NCBI GenBank assembly: GCA_031410595.1
Contig: JANNZM010000054.1
Location: 1-64,000, forward strand
From: JANMCE01 sp031410595
GTDB lineage: Bacteria; Actinomycetota; Acidimicrobiia; Acidimicrobiales; Ilumatobacteraceae
DNA length: 64,000 bases
Direction: 5' to 3'
Shown here: piece after piece, positions 41,194 through 49,884 of the stretch
Layout of the letters: every line of letters starts with the position of its first letter
Position numbering within the stretch: position 1 is the first letter of the stretch
Position numbers and translations under genes: made by a program
The notes under the pieces: model-generated
Databases searched by the model: none
Told to the model about the DNA's origin: nothing
The model's input: the letters and a program-made list of their open reading frames with translations, nothing else

Positions 41194-42384
41194 ATGAAAC
41201 ACACCCGAAAGGCGCTGGCAACTGTCAGTGCACTCGCATTCGTCGCCGCCGGTTGCGGCTCATCCAAGAAGGCAGAACCCGCCGCCACGACTGCCAAAGC
41301 AGGAGCCGCCACCACCGCTGCGGCCGGTGGGGCCACCACAGCCAAGGCCGCCGACGGCAAAATGACGGCGGTCAAGCTGCAATTGCAGTGGGTGGCACAG
41401 GCGCAGTTTGCCGGCTACTACGCCGCAGCCGATCAGGGCTTCTACAAGGCCGAAGGCCTAGACGTAAACATCATCGAAGCTGCCGTCGACACCGTCCCGC
41501 AAAAAGTCTTGGCTGACGGTCAGGTCGACTTCGCACTCGCGTGGGTGCCCAAGGCACTCGCCACCGCAGAGGCCGGAGCCGACATCGTCAACATCGGTCA
41601 GATCTTCCAGCGGTCCGGTACCCGACAGGTGTCGTTCAAGGAAAAGAACATAACCAAGGCAGCCGACTTCGCCGGAAAGAAGATTGGCAATTGGGGCTTC
41701 GGCAACGAGTTCGAGGTGCAGGCCGCGCTCACCAAAGCAGGCGTCAAGCCGGCTGAGAACGTGGCCCAGCAATTCGACATGAAGGCCCTGCTCGCCGGGG
41801 AAATCGACGCCGCTGAGGCAATGACCTACAACGAGTACGCCCAGGTACTGGAGGCCAAGAACCCCAAGACCGGCAAGCTCTATACGGCCGACGACTTCAA
41901 CCTGGTCGACTACAACGCCGAGGGTGCAGCCATGCTGCAAGATGCAGTGTGGGCCGATGGCAAGAAGCTTGGTACCGTCAAGGCGTACCAGGCAACGGCC
42001 ACCAAGTTCCTGAAAGCTTCGGTGAAGGGTTGGGCCTTCTGCAGGGACAATGCTCAGAAGTGCGCCGACATCGTGGTGGCCAAGGGTTCCAAGCTCGGCA
42101 AGAGCCATCAGCTGTGGCAGATGAACGAGGTGAACAAGCTGATCTGGCCATCACCGAAGGGTGCGGGCATCATCGATCCGGCGTTGTGGAAGCAGACGAT
42201 CGACATCGCCCAGTCCACGAAGGGGATCGACGGTAAGACCATCCTCACCAAGGCTCCCGATGCGAAGACCTCGAACATGACCTACATGCAGGCCGCGCTC
42301 GACGAACTGAAGAAGGACAAGGTTGACGTGGAGGGCGCCGGGTTCAAGCCCATCACCGTCACCCTGAACGAGAACGGCGAGTAA
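41194..42384 (+). CDS. NMT1/THI5-like substrate-binding lipoprotein
   Basis: A 396-residue lipoprotein: signal peptide with lipobox VAAGC (Cys21), an Ala/Thr-rich linker (25-55), then an NMT1-like periplasmic binding fold (VKLQLQWVAQAQFAGYYAAA, YKAEGLDVNIIEAAVD, VDFALAWVPKAL). Relatives bind pyrimidine-type ligands such as thiamin precursors (ThiY). With dihydropyrimidinase and ureidopropionase upstream, a pyrimidine or hydantoin-like ligand is the best guess. SD GGGAGAG precedes the ATG. A strong hairpin follows its stop and ends the eight-gene operon. Confidence 0.92.
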   Translation: MKHTRKALATVSALAFVAAGCGSSKKAEPAATTAKAGAATTAAAGGATTAKAADGKMTAVKLQLQWVAQAQFAGYYAAADQGFYKAEGLDVNIIEAAVDTVPQKVLADGQVDFALAWVPKALATAEAGADIVNIGQIFQRSGTRQVSFKEKNITKAADFAGKKIGNWGFGNEFEVQAALTKAGVKPAENVAQQFDMKALLAGEIDAAEAMTYNEYAQVLEAKNPKTGKLYTADDFNLVDYNAEGAAMLQDAVWADGKKLGTVKAYQATATKFLKASVKGWAFCRDNAQKCADIVVAKGSKLGKSHQLWQMNEVNKLIWPSPKGAGIIDPALWKQTIDIAQSTKGIDGKTILTKAPDAKTSNMTYMQAALDELKKDKVDVEGAGFKPITVTLNENGE

Positions 42385-42405
42385 ACCAGATCAGAAGCGG
42401 GCGAT

Positions 42406-42433
42406 GGCCCGGCCTCCAACCGGAGGCCGGGCC
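42406..42433 (+). terminator. Hairpin ending the pyrimidine/ABC operon
   Basis: A perfect 12-bp stem (GGCCCGGCCTCC, 42406-42417, and its complement, 42422-42433) with an AACC loop. It stands between the convergent binding-protein gene and zwf and may serve both strands. Confidence 0.8.
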
Positions 42434-42450
42434 AGCCGTTTACGTAGCCC

Positions 42451-43935
42451 CTAAATCTCTGCCCTTTGCCGCCAACCGCGCTCGAATGGGAGGCGCCATG
42501 CGTGCGGCGCGATGAGCTGGTGGATGGCGTTCGGACCCCACGAGCCGGGAGCGTACGAACGCACAGGCGGCGGATTGTTGAGCAGCGGCGTAGAGAGGTC
42601 CCACAGTCGCTCGATGCCCTCGGCCGTTGTAAACAGGGTGTGGTCTCCGCTCATGGCGTCGTGGATGAGCCGCTCGTAGGCCTCCAGCACGTCGCCCTGG
42701 CGGCCGGTCTCATGGAGGGCGAACTGCAGACTGAGCTTGTCGAGTTTCATGCCGGGCCCGGGACGCTTTCCGTAGAACGAGAGCGACAGCTTTGACGCAT
42801 CGGCGAGGTCGAAGGTCAGGTGGTCGGGTCCGTGCGCTCCTACTCCTGAACCGGGCGGGAACATGCTCTTTGGCGGTTCACGAAACGCAATAGAGATGAT
42901 GCGCGCCCCTTCGGCCATTCGCTTGCCGGTGCGTAGGAAGAACGGCACCCCGGCCCACCGCCAGTTGTCGATCTCGCACTTGAGCGCGATGAACGTCTCG
43001 GTGTCGGAGTCGGATCGCACACCCGTTTCATTGAGGTAGCCGTTGTACTGGCCTCGGACGACGTGGCTTGGTTCGATCGGCCGCATTGAGCGGAAGACCT
43101 TGTTCTTCTCTTCGCTGATCGCCCGCGGTTCAAGCGCGGTGGGCGGTTCCATGGCCATAAAGGCCAGCACCTGGAACAGGTGGGTCACCACCATGTCGCG
43201 GTAGGCGCCGGTGGCCTCGTAGAACCCGACGCGCGTCTCCAATGAGAGCGACTCGGGAACATCGATCTGAACGTGGTCGATGTGGTCACGGTTCCAGATT
43301 GGCTCGAACAGCCCGTTGGCGAATCGGAACGCCAGGATGTTCTGCGCCGCCTCCTTACCGAGAAAATGGTCGATTCGAAAAATCTGTTCCTCGGCGAACA
43401 GTTCGTGCAACGCTGCATTCAGACGGCGAGCGCTGGCAAGGTCGGTACCGAATGGCTTCTCGGTAATGATACGGCTGCGCTTCACCAGTTTGGCCTGACC
43501 CAACGTGACCAGCACGGCACTTGCCGCGGCCGGCGGCACGCTGAGATAGTGCAGCCGACGTGGCTCTCCACCGAGTTCGCCCTCCGCCTGCGCGACCGCC
43601 GTCGCCAAGCCGTCTGCGCCCGATTGGCCTGAGACAAACCGAAGCCTCGATGCGAAACGATCCCACTCGACCTCGGTGACTTCTCGGGTAGCGAACTCGT
43701 TGCACGCCTCGCGGGCAAAGACCCGGAAACTTTCGTCATCGTACGGATCGAGTGATGTACCCACGATCCGGCATTCCGGAACCAGGCCGGCGACCGAAAG
43801 ATGCCACAGTCCCGGAAGCAACTTTCGTCTCGCCAGATCGCCGGTCGCGCCGAAGAGCACAATCACGTGTGGCATCAGCGGCGACATCAAGGACGGTTCG
43901 AGATCGCTCGGATCGCTATGTGGGTGGATGCTCAT
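42451..43935 (-). CDS. zwf: Glucose-6-phosphate 1-dehydrogenase
   Basis: A 494-residue G6PD, the entry to the oxidative pentose-phosphate pathway. The Rossmann motif is VLFGATGDLARRKLLPGLW, the substrate-binding and catalytic core RIDHFLGKEAAQNILAFRFA, and the C-terminal domain includes KPFGTD earlier and VPFFLRTGKRM. Length is normal. The ATG at 43935 is used; a second ATG 48 bp inside is also possible. It is transcribed alone and divergent from the HNH-like gene, 58 bp away. No coenzyme-F420-type dehydrogenase features are seen, so NADP+ is expected. Confidence 0.96.
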   Translation of the reverse strand: MSIHPHSDPSDLEPSLMSPLMPHVIVLFGATGDLARRKLLPGLWHLSVAGLVPECRIVGTSLDPYDDESFRVFAREACNEFATREVTEVEWDRFASRLRFVSGQSGADGLATAVAQAEGELGGEPRRLHYLSVPPAAASAVLVTLGQAKLVKRSRIITEKPFGTDLASARRLNAALHELFAEEQIFRIDHFLGKEAAQNILAFRFANGLFEPIWNRDHIDHVQIDVPESLSLETRVGFYEATGAYRDMVVTHLFQVLAFMAMEPPTALEPRAISEEKNKVFRSMRPIEPSHVVRGQYNGYLNETGVRSDSDTETFIALKCEIDNWRWAGVPFFLRTGKRMAEGARIISIAFREPPKSMFPPGSGVGAHGPDHLTFDLADASKLSLSFYGKRPGPGMKLDKLSLQFALHETGRQGDVLEAYERLIHDAMSGDHTLFTTAEGIERLWDLSTPLLNNPPPVRSYAPGSWGPNAIHQLIAPHAWRLPFERGWRQRAEI

Positions 43936-43993
43936 AGACCGATGCTAGGTTGTGGCACCAGCCGCCCGAGAGAGCAGTGATTGCGGGTGACAT

Positions 43994-44434
43994 ATGGGCA
44001 AGCTTGAACAGGTGGGCGAACAACATGGCTGGCGCTGTTGGCTGTGTGATGAACCGGTTGATCGCACCATCGTCAATGACCCGCGCGGCCCAAGTATCGA
44101 TAGCGTGCTCACCAAGGCCAAGAGCAAGAAGACAGGCGTCACCGAAGAGCGCCTAGCTCATCGGGCGTGCAACACCAAGAAGGGTGCCGTAACGCCGATC
44201 GTTCAGTGGAGCGACCACCTCTTTCTCAGTGACCCCGCACCGATCCTTGTCAGCGTTGACCGACTCGAGCGCAAGGGCGGCAAGGAAATCATGGCCCGCT
44301 GCCCGAGCCTCGCCGATGCCGAAGAGGCCGCAGCTTGGCTCATTGACCGGTTGTCGCGCCTGCGCCCTGGCTGGCCCGTGACTACTGAGATCGAGACCGG
44401 AGCCGGACAGTTCCTTGTGGTCCTACGCGCCTGA
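43994..44434 (+). CDS. HNH-like zinc-finger protein, probably catalytically impaired
   Basis: A 146-residue protein. CWLCDEPVD and LAHRACNTKKG form the paired zinc-ligand and helix layout of HNH endonucleases. The central strand, where His-His or Asp-His is expected, reads GPSIDSVL, so the general-base His seems to be missing. The second half (ARCPSLADAEEAAAWLIDRL) is alpha/beta and unrelated. It may be a structural or DNA-binding descendant of HNH nucleases. Context (zwf and a GGDEF gene) gives no hint. Confidence 0.6.
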   Translation: MGKLEQVGEQHGWRCWLCDEPVDRTIVNDPRGPSIDSVLTKAKSKKTGVTEERLAHRACNTKKGAVTPIVQWSDHLFLSDPAPILVSVDRLERKGGKEIMARCPSLADAEEAAAWLIDRLSRLRPGWPVTTEIETGAGQFLVVLRA

Positions 44435-44489
44435 TCTCGTTGGGAGCGAAGCTTTCTTCGACGAAGAACCGTGGCGATCGCGAAGGCGG

Positions 44490-45740
44490 TCAGCGACGGT
44501 GCTTTGAAGCCAACATCGCCCGATCCGCAAGGCTGAGCAACGCTTCGGCATCGGTGAGCCCCGAGCCGAACCCGACGCTGAACGAGACGTGGACGGCCTC
44601 GCCCTGCACAAGGATCGGGGCGCTCATGACCATCGCGAGGCGGTCGCTCATAACCGCTGCTGGTGGCGCGGACGGCCCGAGGACCAGCACGAACTCGTCC
44701 CCGCCGAGTCGCGCCGCGAGGTCGCTCGCCCGAAGTGACGATGTCAGTCGAGCGGCCACGATCTTCAGCACTTCATCACCGGCAGCGTGACCGAGACGAT
44801 CATTCACAGCCTTGAAGCCATCCAGGTCGAGGTACACCAGCAGCACGTCGTCACCCTGATCAAGTCGCGTGCGCAGATCCTGCTCGAGTGCTCGACGGTT
44901 TCCCAGCCCGGTGAGCGGGTCGCGCATGGCCGCCCGTCGGAGCTCTTCGGTGGCGTAGTGGTTCGCCATAGCGATCGCAGCTTGTCGACCAACCTGCACG
45001 CTCGCATCAAGATCGAACGGGTTCGGTGTGCCGGGCTGGCACCAGAACCGAGCCGACCCCACCACGTCACCGCTGGTTAGATCGACGAGTTCACGCTCCC
45101 ATCCGTCGCGATAGGCACCAACCTGCTCCGGTCCGTAAGGAACCGGAGCGTTGGCCGTCGCCACCAGCAACGCGCCGGCACTGTCGAAGATGGCCGCGGC
45201 CGGCTGACCGGAAGCCGAGGACGTGAACTGGGTCAGAATCACTGCCAGGATCTCGCCCAGCTCGGCACCCAAACGGGCCAACTCAATGGCTTTGGTTACC
45301 TGACGTAACTGGGTGGACGCAGCCAGGTCAACGAAGATCATGCCAATATCGGGATCGTCGTAGAAGTTGGTCAACGCGGTTTCCAACGGTACGTACGTTC
45401 CGTCCGGCGTGCGAAAGCGCACTTCCCGGACATTGCGCTGCCGGTGGGTCAAACGACTCGACGGGTCCACGATCGCCTCGAACGCCAGAATCTCAACCAC
45501 CGTCGTGCGATCGTCGGGATGAACAAACTCGAACGCTGGAGTCCCCACTACCTTCGACGGCGCCCATCCGAGGAGCAGTTCCAAACTCGGAGAAACCCAG
45601 CGCACAATGAGGTCGCTGTCGACGAGCACCGAGGCGCGCAACCACGATCGGTCCATGGCCAGCTTGGCCACGGAGTCCAGGTCACTCGTCGTTGTTGCCG
45701 TGCCCGTCTTCACAATCGTCCTGTCGGCATCTTGGCTCAA
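44490..45740 (-). CDS. PAS-GGDEF diguanylate cyclase
   Basis: A 416-residue soluble protein. The PAS domain (~30-145: SVLVDSDLIVRWVSPSLELL, GTPAFEFVHPDDR, VREVRFRTPDGTYVPLE) is followed by a GAF-like segment (~165-250) and a complete GGDEF domain (DPLTGLGNRRALEQDL, LDLDGFKAVNDRLGHAAGDE, RLGGDEFVLVLG). The active site is intact, so it should make c-di-GMP; no RxxD inhibitory site was confirmed. The start is a TTG at 45740, with an internal ATG at 45656 as alternative. With the EAL protein at 24-26.6 kb the window encodes both synthesis and breakdown of c-di-GMP. Confidence 0.88.
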   Translation of the reverse strand: MSQDADRTIVKTGTATTTSDLDSVAKLAMDRSWLRASVLVDSDLIVRWVSPSLELLLGWAPSKVVGTPAFEFVHPDDRTTVVEILAFEAIVDPSSRLTHRQRNVREVRFRTPDGTYVPLETALTNFYDDPDIGMIFVDLAASTQLRQVTKAIELARLGAELGEILAVILTQFTSSASGQPAAAIFDSAGALLVATANAPVPYGPEQVGAYRDGWERELVDLTSGDVVGSARFWCQPGTPNPFDLDASVQVGRQAAIAMANHYATEELRRAAMRDPLTGLGNRRALEQDLRTRLDQGDDVLLVYLDLDGFKAVNDRLGHAAGDEVLKIVAARLTSSLRASDLAARLGGDEFVLVLGPSAPPAAVMSDRLAMVMSAPILVQGEAVHVSFSVGFGSGLTDAEALLSLADRAMLASKHRR

Positions 45741-45797
45741 GAGTTGACTCTGGCGGCGCTCAAGAAATGACAGGCTTTACGCTGATCGAGCGAGGAC

Positions 45798-47153
45798 TCA
45801 GCCAATCGAAGACGGGTTCTCCAATGCCTCCACAATGCTGCGACAGAATGCCGCGGCCGGCGCGCCATCAAGCACTCGGTGATCCCAGGTGAGGCTAAGG
45901 GTGACTCGTTTCCGGATGCCGATCGCACCGTCGATGGCAACGACGTCGTCGCGGATGCGACCGACACCCAGGATCGCCACGTTCGGTGGATTGACAACCG
46001 GTGTGAAGGCGTCCACACCGAACATGCCAAGGGTAGAGACGCTGAAGGTTGCTCCCTCAAGATCGGTCGGAGCCAATGCCCCGCCGCGAGCCGCATTGGC
46101 CAGGCGGCTCGTTTCGGCTGCGAGGGAGTCGAGACGAAGGCGATCGGCGTGACGGACCACTGGCACGATCAACCCGTTGTCGAGCGCAACCGCAAGCCCC
46201 ACATGAATGTCAGGGAGTAAGGCGATTTCATCCCCCACCACCTGCGCGTTGGCTATGGGGTGCTGCGCGAGAGCACGAGCGGCCGCGGCCACAAAGTAGT
46301 CGGTGAAACTGGGTGCCCTTCCGGTGACTTTGCGCGTCTCGCGATCACCTACGACTGCGTTCATATCGGCATCCATCGTGAGCGTGAGCTGCGCCATGTC
46401 ACGCAGAGACGCGTGCATTCGCTTGGCGATGGTGCCGCGCATACCGGCAAGCCGGACCATGCGTGACGGTGTCTGCAGGAGAGGAACGTCGGCAAGCGCC
46501 GCAGTTGGTGCAGCCACCTGCTGCGTGCTCAACCGCGTCCGCACATGAAACGCGACGGCGCTTCGCGTCACAGGACCGCTTGGGTGATCGGGCACTACCC
46601 CGGCGAGGTCAACGCCGAGCAGGTCGGCCAGCTCGACCGCGTCGGACGTGGCGGCCACGCCGGATCGATTGAGTATTGATGGAACGTCAACCGCGATGCG
46701 GTGTTCCGTCACATCGAGCGAGACGATGCGGCCCCCGGGGCCGGTGCCCACCACACCAGCGAGATCGATGCCCCGATCGAACGCGACCCGACGGGCGTTG
46801 GGCGATGCGGCGAGCCGACCATGCACCGGCGCGGTCGTGACGGGGGCCCGCGGTGCGATGGAGACCACAGGAGCAGCAGCAATCGGAGACGGGACTGATG
46901 GTGCCGGTACATCCTCGCCCGGGCTGAGGACATAGGCGATGACCGCACCGCACGGATACACATCGCCTTCCCGGGCCACGTGATGCAGCACGCCCTCAGC
47001 AGAGATCTCGACCTCGGTCTCCACCTTGTCCGTTTCGATCCGCATGACGACGGCGCCTGCCGCAACGGGCTGGCCGTCGGCGATCAACCACTCGAGGATG
47101 GTTGCTTCCTCCATCGTCAGGCCAAGCTTTGGCATGGTGAATTCAGTGGCCAT
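45798..47153 (-). CDS. Dihydrolipoamide acyltransferase (E2) of a 2-oxoacid/acetoin dehydrogenase
   Basis: A 451-residue E2. The N-terminal lipoyl domain has the modified Lys in RIETDKVETEVEIS. A Pro/Ala linker leads to a peripheral-subunit-binding domain (SPNARRVAFDRGIDLAGVVG, then GTGPGGRIVSLDV) and a second similar, degenerate copy near 150-180. The C-terminal catalytic domain has LTWDHRVLDGAPAAAFC with the HxxxDG motif. It transfers the acyl group to CoA. It starts 9 bp after the E1beta stop. No E3 is adjacent, so the housekeeping lipoamide dehydrogenase is probably shared. Confidence 0.93.
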   Translation of the reverse strand: MATEFTMPKLGLTMEEATILEWLIADGQPVAAGAVVMRIETDKVETEVEISAEGVLHHVAREGDVYPCGAVIAYVLSPGEDVPAPSVPSPIAAAPVVSIAPRAPVTTAPVHGRLAASPNARRVAFDRGIDLAGVVGTGPGGRIVSLDVTEHRIAVDVPSILNRSGVAATSDAVELADLLGVDLAGVVPDHPSGPVTRSAVAFHVRTRLSTQQVAAPTAALADVPLLQTPSRMVRLAGMRGTIAKRMHASLRDMAQLTLTMDADMNAVVGDRETRKVTGRAPSFTDYFVAAAARALAQHPIANAQVVGDEIALLPDIHVGLAVALDNGLIVPVVRHADRLRLDSLAAETSRLANAARGGALAPTDLEGATFSVSTLGMFGVDAFTPVVNPPNVAILGVGRIRDDVVAIDGAIGIRKRVTLSLTWDHRVLDGAPAAAFCRSIVEALENPSSIG

Positions 47154-47162
47154 GAAGGGTCC

Positions 47163-48161
47163 TCAGCGACCCTTGCCGGGGCGAGCAACGGCCGCACGAA
47201 TGCCATCCGCGATTCGGGCCGCATCGGGAACGTAGAGCTGTTCCAGCACCGGACTGAACGGGACGGGCGAGAACGGCGCAGCGATACGACCGATGGGGGC
47301 GTCGAGATAGTCGAACGCCTCTTCCTGAATCTGTGCGGCGATCTCGGCCCCGAGCCCACCGAATCGCACCGCTTCGTGCACCACGACTGCATGGTTGGTG
47401 CGACGCACCGATTCGACCACCGTGGCGATATCGAATGGTTGCAAAGTACGCGGGTCGATGATCTCGCACTCGATACCTTCAGCCGCCAATGTGTCGGCCG
47501 CGGCCAGCGCGTCGGTGACCATTCGGCCGTACGCGATCACGGTCACATGCGTGCCCGGTCGAACGATCTTGGCGACGCCGAGGGGGATGCTGTACGGCTC
47601 CTCGGGAACAATCGTGCTCGCCCCGAACAGACGCTTGTGCTTCACCATCACCGTCGGATTGTCCTCACGGATGCAGGCCGTCATCAGGCCCTTCATGTCG
47701 TACGCGTTCGACGGGTACACCACCTTCAAGCCGGGAATGTGGCACAGGATGGCCTCCAGGCTCTGGCTGTGTTGCGCGGAGGCCGACACGCCAGCACCGC
47801 CGGTCGTGGTGATGGTGAGCGGCACTTTGGGCACACCGCCGAACATGTACTTGATCTTGGCGGCCTGGTTCACGATCTGGTCCATGGCCACGCAGATGAA
47901 GTCCATGAACATCAGATCGACGATCGGTCGCAGACCGCTGACGGCGGCGCCCACGCCGAGACCGACGATGGCCTGTTCACTGATGGGCGTGTCCACTACA
48001 CGGTCCTCACCGAACTCTTTCTGCAAGCCGTCGAACGTGTGGAAGACACCGCCAAACGCGCCGATATCCTCACCGGCCACGAACACGTCGGGATCGGCCT
48101 GCATCGCCTGGAAGACGGCCTCACGAAAGGCGTGAGCGTAGGAGAGTTTGCGATCACTCAC
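47163..48161 (-). CDS. 2-oxoacid/acetoin dehydrogenase E1 beta subunit
   Basis: A 332-residue transketolase-like subunit (LSYAHAFREAVFQAMQADPD, GEDIGAFGGVF, DTPISEQAIVGLGVGAAVSG, MFMDFICVAMDQIVNQAAK). It supplies the TPP-activating Glu region and the C-terminal domain of the E1 heterotetramer. The GTG at 48161 overlaps the E1alpha stop by four bases. The alpha-beta-E2 order and the AcoB-like look favour an acetoin-type or branched-chain-type substrate over pyruvate, but sequence alone does not decide. Confidence 0.93.
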   Translation of the reverse strand: MSDRKLSYAHAFREAVFQAMQADPDVFVAGEDIGAFGGVFHTFDGLQKEFGEDRVVDTPISEQAIVGLGVGAAVSGLRPIVDLMFMDFICVAMDQIVNQAAKIKYMFGGVPKVPLTITTTGGAGVSASAQHSQSLEAILCHIPGLKVVYPSNAYDMKGLMTACIREDNPTVMVKHKRLFGASTIVPEEPYSIPLGVAKIVRPGTHVTVIAYGRMVTDALAAADTLAAEGIECEIIDPRTLQPFDIATVVESVRRTNHAVVVHEAVRFGGLGAEIAAQIQEEAFDYLDAPIGRIAAPFSPVPFSPVLEQLYVPDAARIADGIRAAVARPGKGR

Positions 48162-49126
48162 GACGCCATCACCGTGTACACGTCGGCCGTGAGCTGATCG
48201 GCAGTTGGCACGGGGCTGGCATCGGCGAAGGCGATGGCTTCCTCGATGTCGGCCCGCACCTTGGCCCACACGCCTTCAAGCTCTTCTTTGGCAACGCCGC
48301 GCTCCACCATGCGTTCTTCCAGCACATCAATGGGGTCACGCGCCTTCCAGTTGGCAACCTCGTCGTCGCTTCGGTACTTCAGACCGAGGTTCTGGATGCC
48401 GTGATGGTTGTAGAACCGGTAGGTCTTGGCTTCGATGAACGACGGACCGTCACCGCGTCGAGCGCGAGCCACGGCCACCGCGGCCACCTCATGGACGGCT
48501 TCAACGTCCATGCCATCGACAATGACCCCAGGCATGCCGTAGCCGGCTGCACGCTCCACTACGTCGTTGATGGCCATGGTCTTACTGCGGGGTGTGAACT
48601 CGCCGTACTCGTTGTTCTCGCAGGCAAAGATGACGGGCAGGTGCAGGGCACACGCCATGTTGGCGGCTTCGTGGAAGGCACCGATGTTGGTGGCGCCATC
48701 GCCGAAGAACGCCACTGCCACCTGACCGCGTTTGCGGTACTTGGCGGCGAACCCGGCGCCGACCGCAATGGGCGCGCCGGCACCGACGATGCCGTTGGCA
48801 CCGAGCATGCCGAGGTCGAGATCGTTGATGTGCATCGAGCCGCCCTTGCCCTTGCAATAGCCCGTGCTCTTCGCCATCAACTCGGCCATCATCCGCTTGA
48901 AGTCACCGCCCTTGGCGACGAGGTGACCGTGGCCGCGGTGGGTGGAGGTGATGGCGTCGTCGATGTTGAGGTTCGCGCAGATACCCGAGGCCACGGCCTC
49001 CTGGCCGACATACAGGTGCAGGAAGCCGGGCAATCGCGCTGCTTCGGCGAGCTTGCCAGCCGCTTCCTCGAACAGTCGGATACGGACCATGCGGTAGTGC
49101 AGGTCGTGGTGCAGATCGGTCGTCAT
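48158..49126 (-). CDS. 2-oxoacid/acetoin dehydrogenase E1 alpha subunit
   Basis: A 322-residue TPP-binding subunit. The signature is GDGATNIGAFHEAANMACAL ending at ACENNEYGE (the GDG...NN motif). GKGGSMHINDLDLGMLGANG and GAGAPIAVGAGFAAKY are typical of AcoA-like E1alpha. The ATG at 49126 is used because it overlaps the ThuA-like gene's stop by 4 bp. Upstream genes (ThuA-like, SDR) share the transcript, so the complex may process their product. Confidence 0.93.
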   Translation of the reverse strand: MTTDLHHDLHYRMVRIRLFEEAAGKLAEAARLPGFLHLYVGQEAVASGICANLNIDDAITSTHRGHGHLVAKGGDFKRMMAELMAKSTGYCKGKGGSMHINDLDLGMLGANGIVGAGAPIAVGAGFAAKYRKRGQVAVAFFGDGATNIGAFHEAANMACALHLPVIFACENNEYGEFTPRSKTMAINDVVERAAGYGMPGVIVDGMDVEAVHEVAAVAVARARRGDGPSFIEAKTYRFYNHHGIQNLGLKYRSDDEVANWKARDPIDVLEERMVERGVAKEELEGVWAKVRADIEEAIAFADASPVPTADQLTADVYTVMAS

Positions 49127-49884
49127 GAGTTCTCCCCTTTGGCCCAACGCAATGATCGTCGTAGCAGCTCGTAGAACGCCGGCAGTTCCCACGAGCAACG
49201 ATCGATGTTGGGGTAGTAGTCCTTGATCGGTGTCATGTCGTAGTGACTGCGGCAGTGGCCGAGTGTGTTGTACAGCACGGCACCCTCGCCGAGCGGTCGA
49301 AGGTACATCACCAGCTGTTGCGCGTTAGCCGTGGTCCAGTCACTCTCGGCGAAGCCACCCGCGGTGCCCTGCCAGGTGGTGTGTAGCAAAGGCGTGAGTG
49401 CATCACGGTCGGGATACTCGCTCAGGTACAGCTCGTCGGTTGCGTCAAACGGCTCGATGCCTGACACCAGCCAGTGCGTCGGATCGGTGATGTCGACGCG
49501 GTAGGGCGCAATAGGCGGATGGGCGATGAACTGCGAACCGAGGGTGTCGGCCCAGAGCGGAAACGGCCGAGGCGTTTCCACCGGTCGAACCGCGGTATTG
49601 CCGAGCGCGGCATTGGTGCCGTGCAACGCAAGCCACCGACCGCCAGCCTCAACCCACTCCCGCATGCGGCGCTGCGCAAAAACCGACGGACGGACATCAC
49701 ACGTATAACTCACAACCAGGGATGCCACCGCAAGACCGGACGTGTCCTCGTAGTCGGGCTGCACCCGCACGCGGAACTGATCATGTTCGGCCAGGAGTTT
49801 CAGCAGTTCGAGGCGAGCGAAATCGAAGTCGTGATACTTCCCGCCCACCACCAGCACAACGTCGATTCGCCCCCCGGCGCTCAT
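49123..49884 (-). CDS. ThuA-like protein (class I glutamine amidotransferase-like fold), copy 1
   Basis: A 253-residue ThuA-type protein: VVLVVGGKYHDFDFARLELL, LVVSYTCDVRPS, GGRWLALHGTNA, TDELYLSEYPDR and PLGEGAVLYNTLGHCRSHYD. The family has been linked to sugar oxidation (trehalose utilisation) in rhizobia, but the reaction is not settled. It is coupled by 1 bp (TGATG) to an SDR upstream and by 4 bp to E1alpha downstream. A paralogous SDR/ThuA pair occurs at 53.6-55.2 kb. Confidence 0.85.
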   Translation of the reverse strand: MSAGGRIDVVLVVGGKYHDFDFARLELLKLLAEHDQFRVRVQPDYEDTSGLAVASLVVSYTCDVRPSVFAQRRMREWVEAGGRWLALHGTNAALGNTAVRPVETPRPFPLWADTLGSQFIAHPPIAPYRVDITDPTHWLVSGIEPFDATDELYLSEYPDRDALTPLLHTTWQGTAGGFAESDWTTANAQQLVMYLRPLGEGAVLYNTLGHCRSHYDMTPIKDYYPNIDRCSWELPAFYELLRRSLRWAKGENS

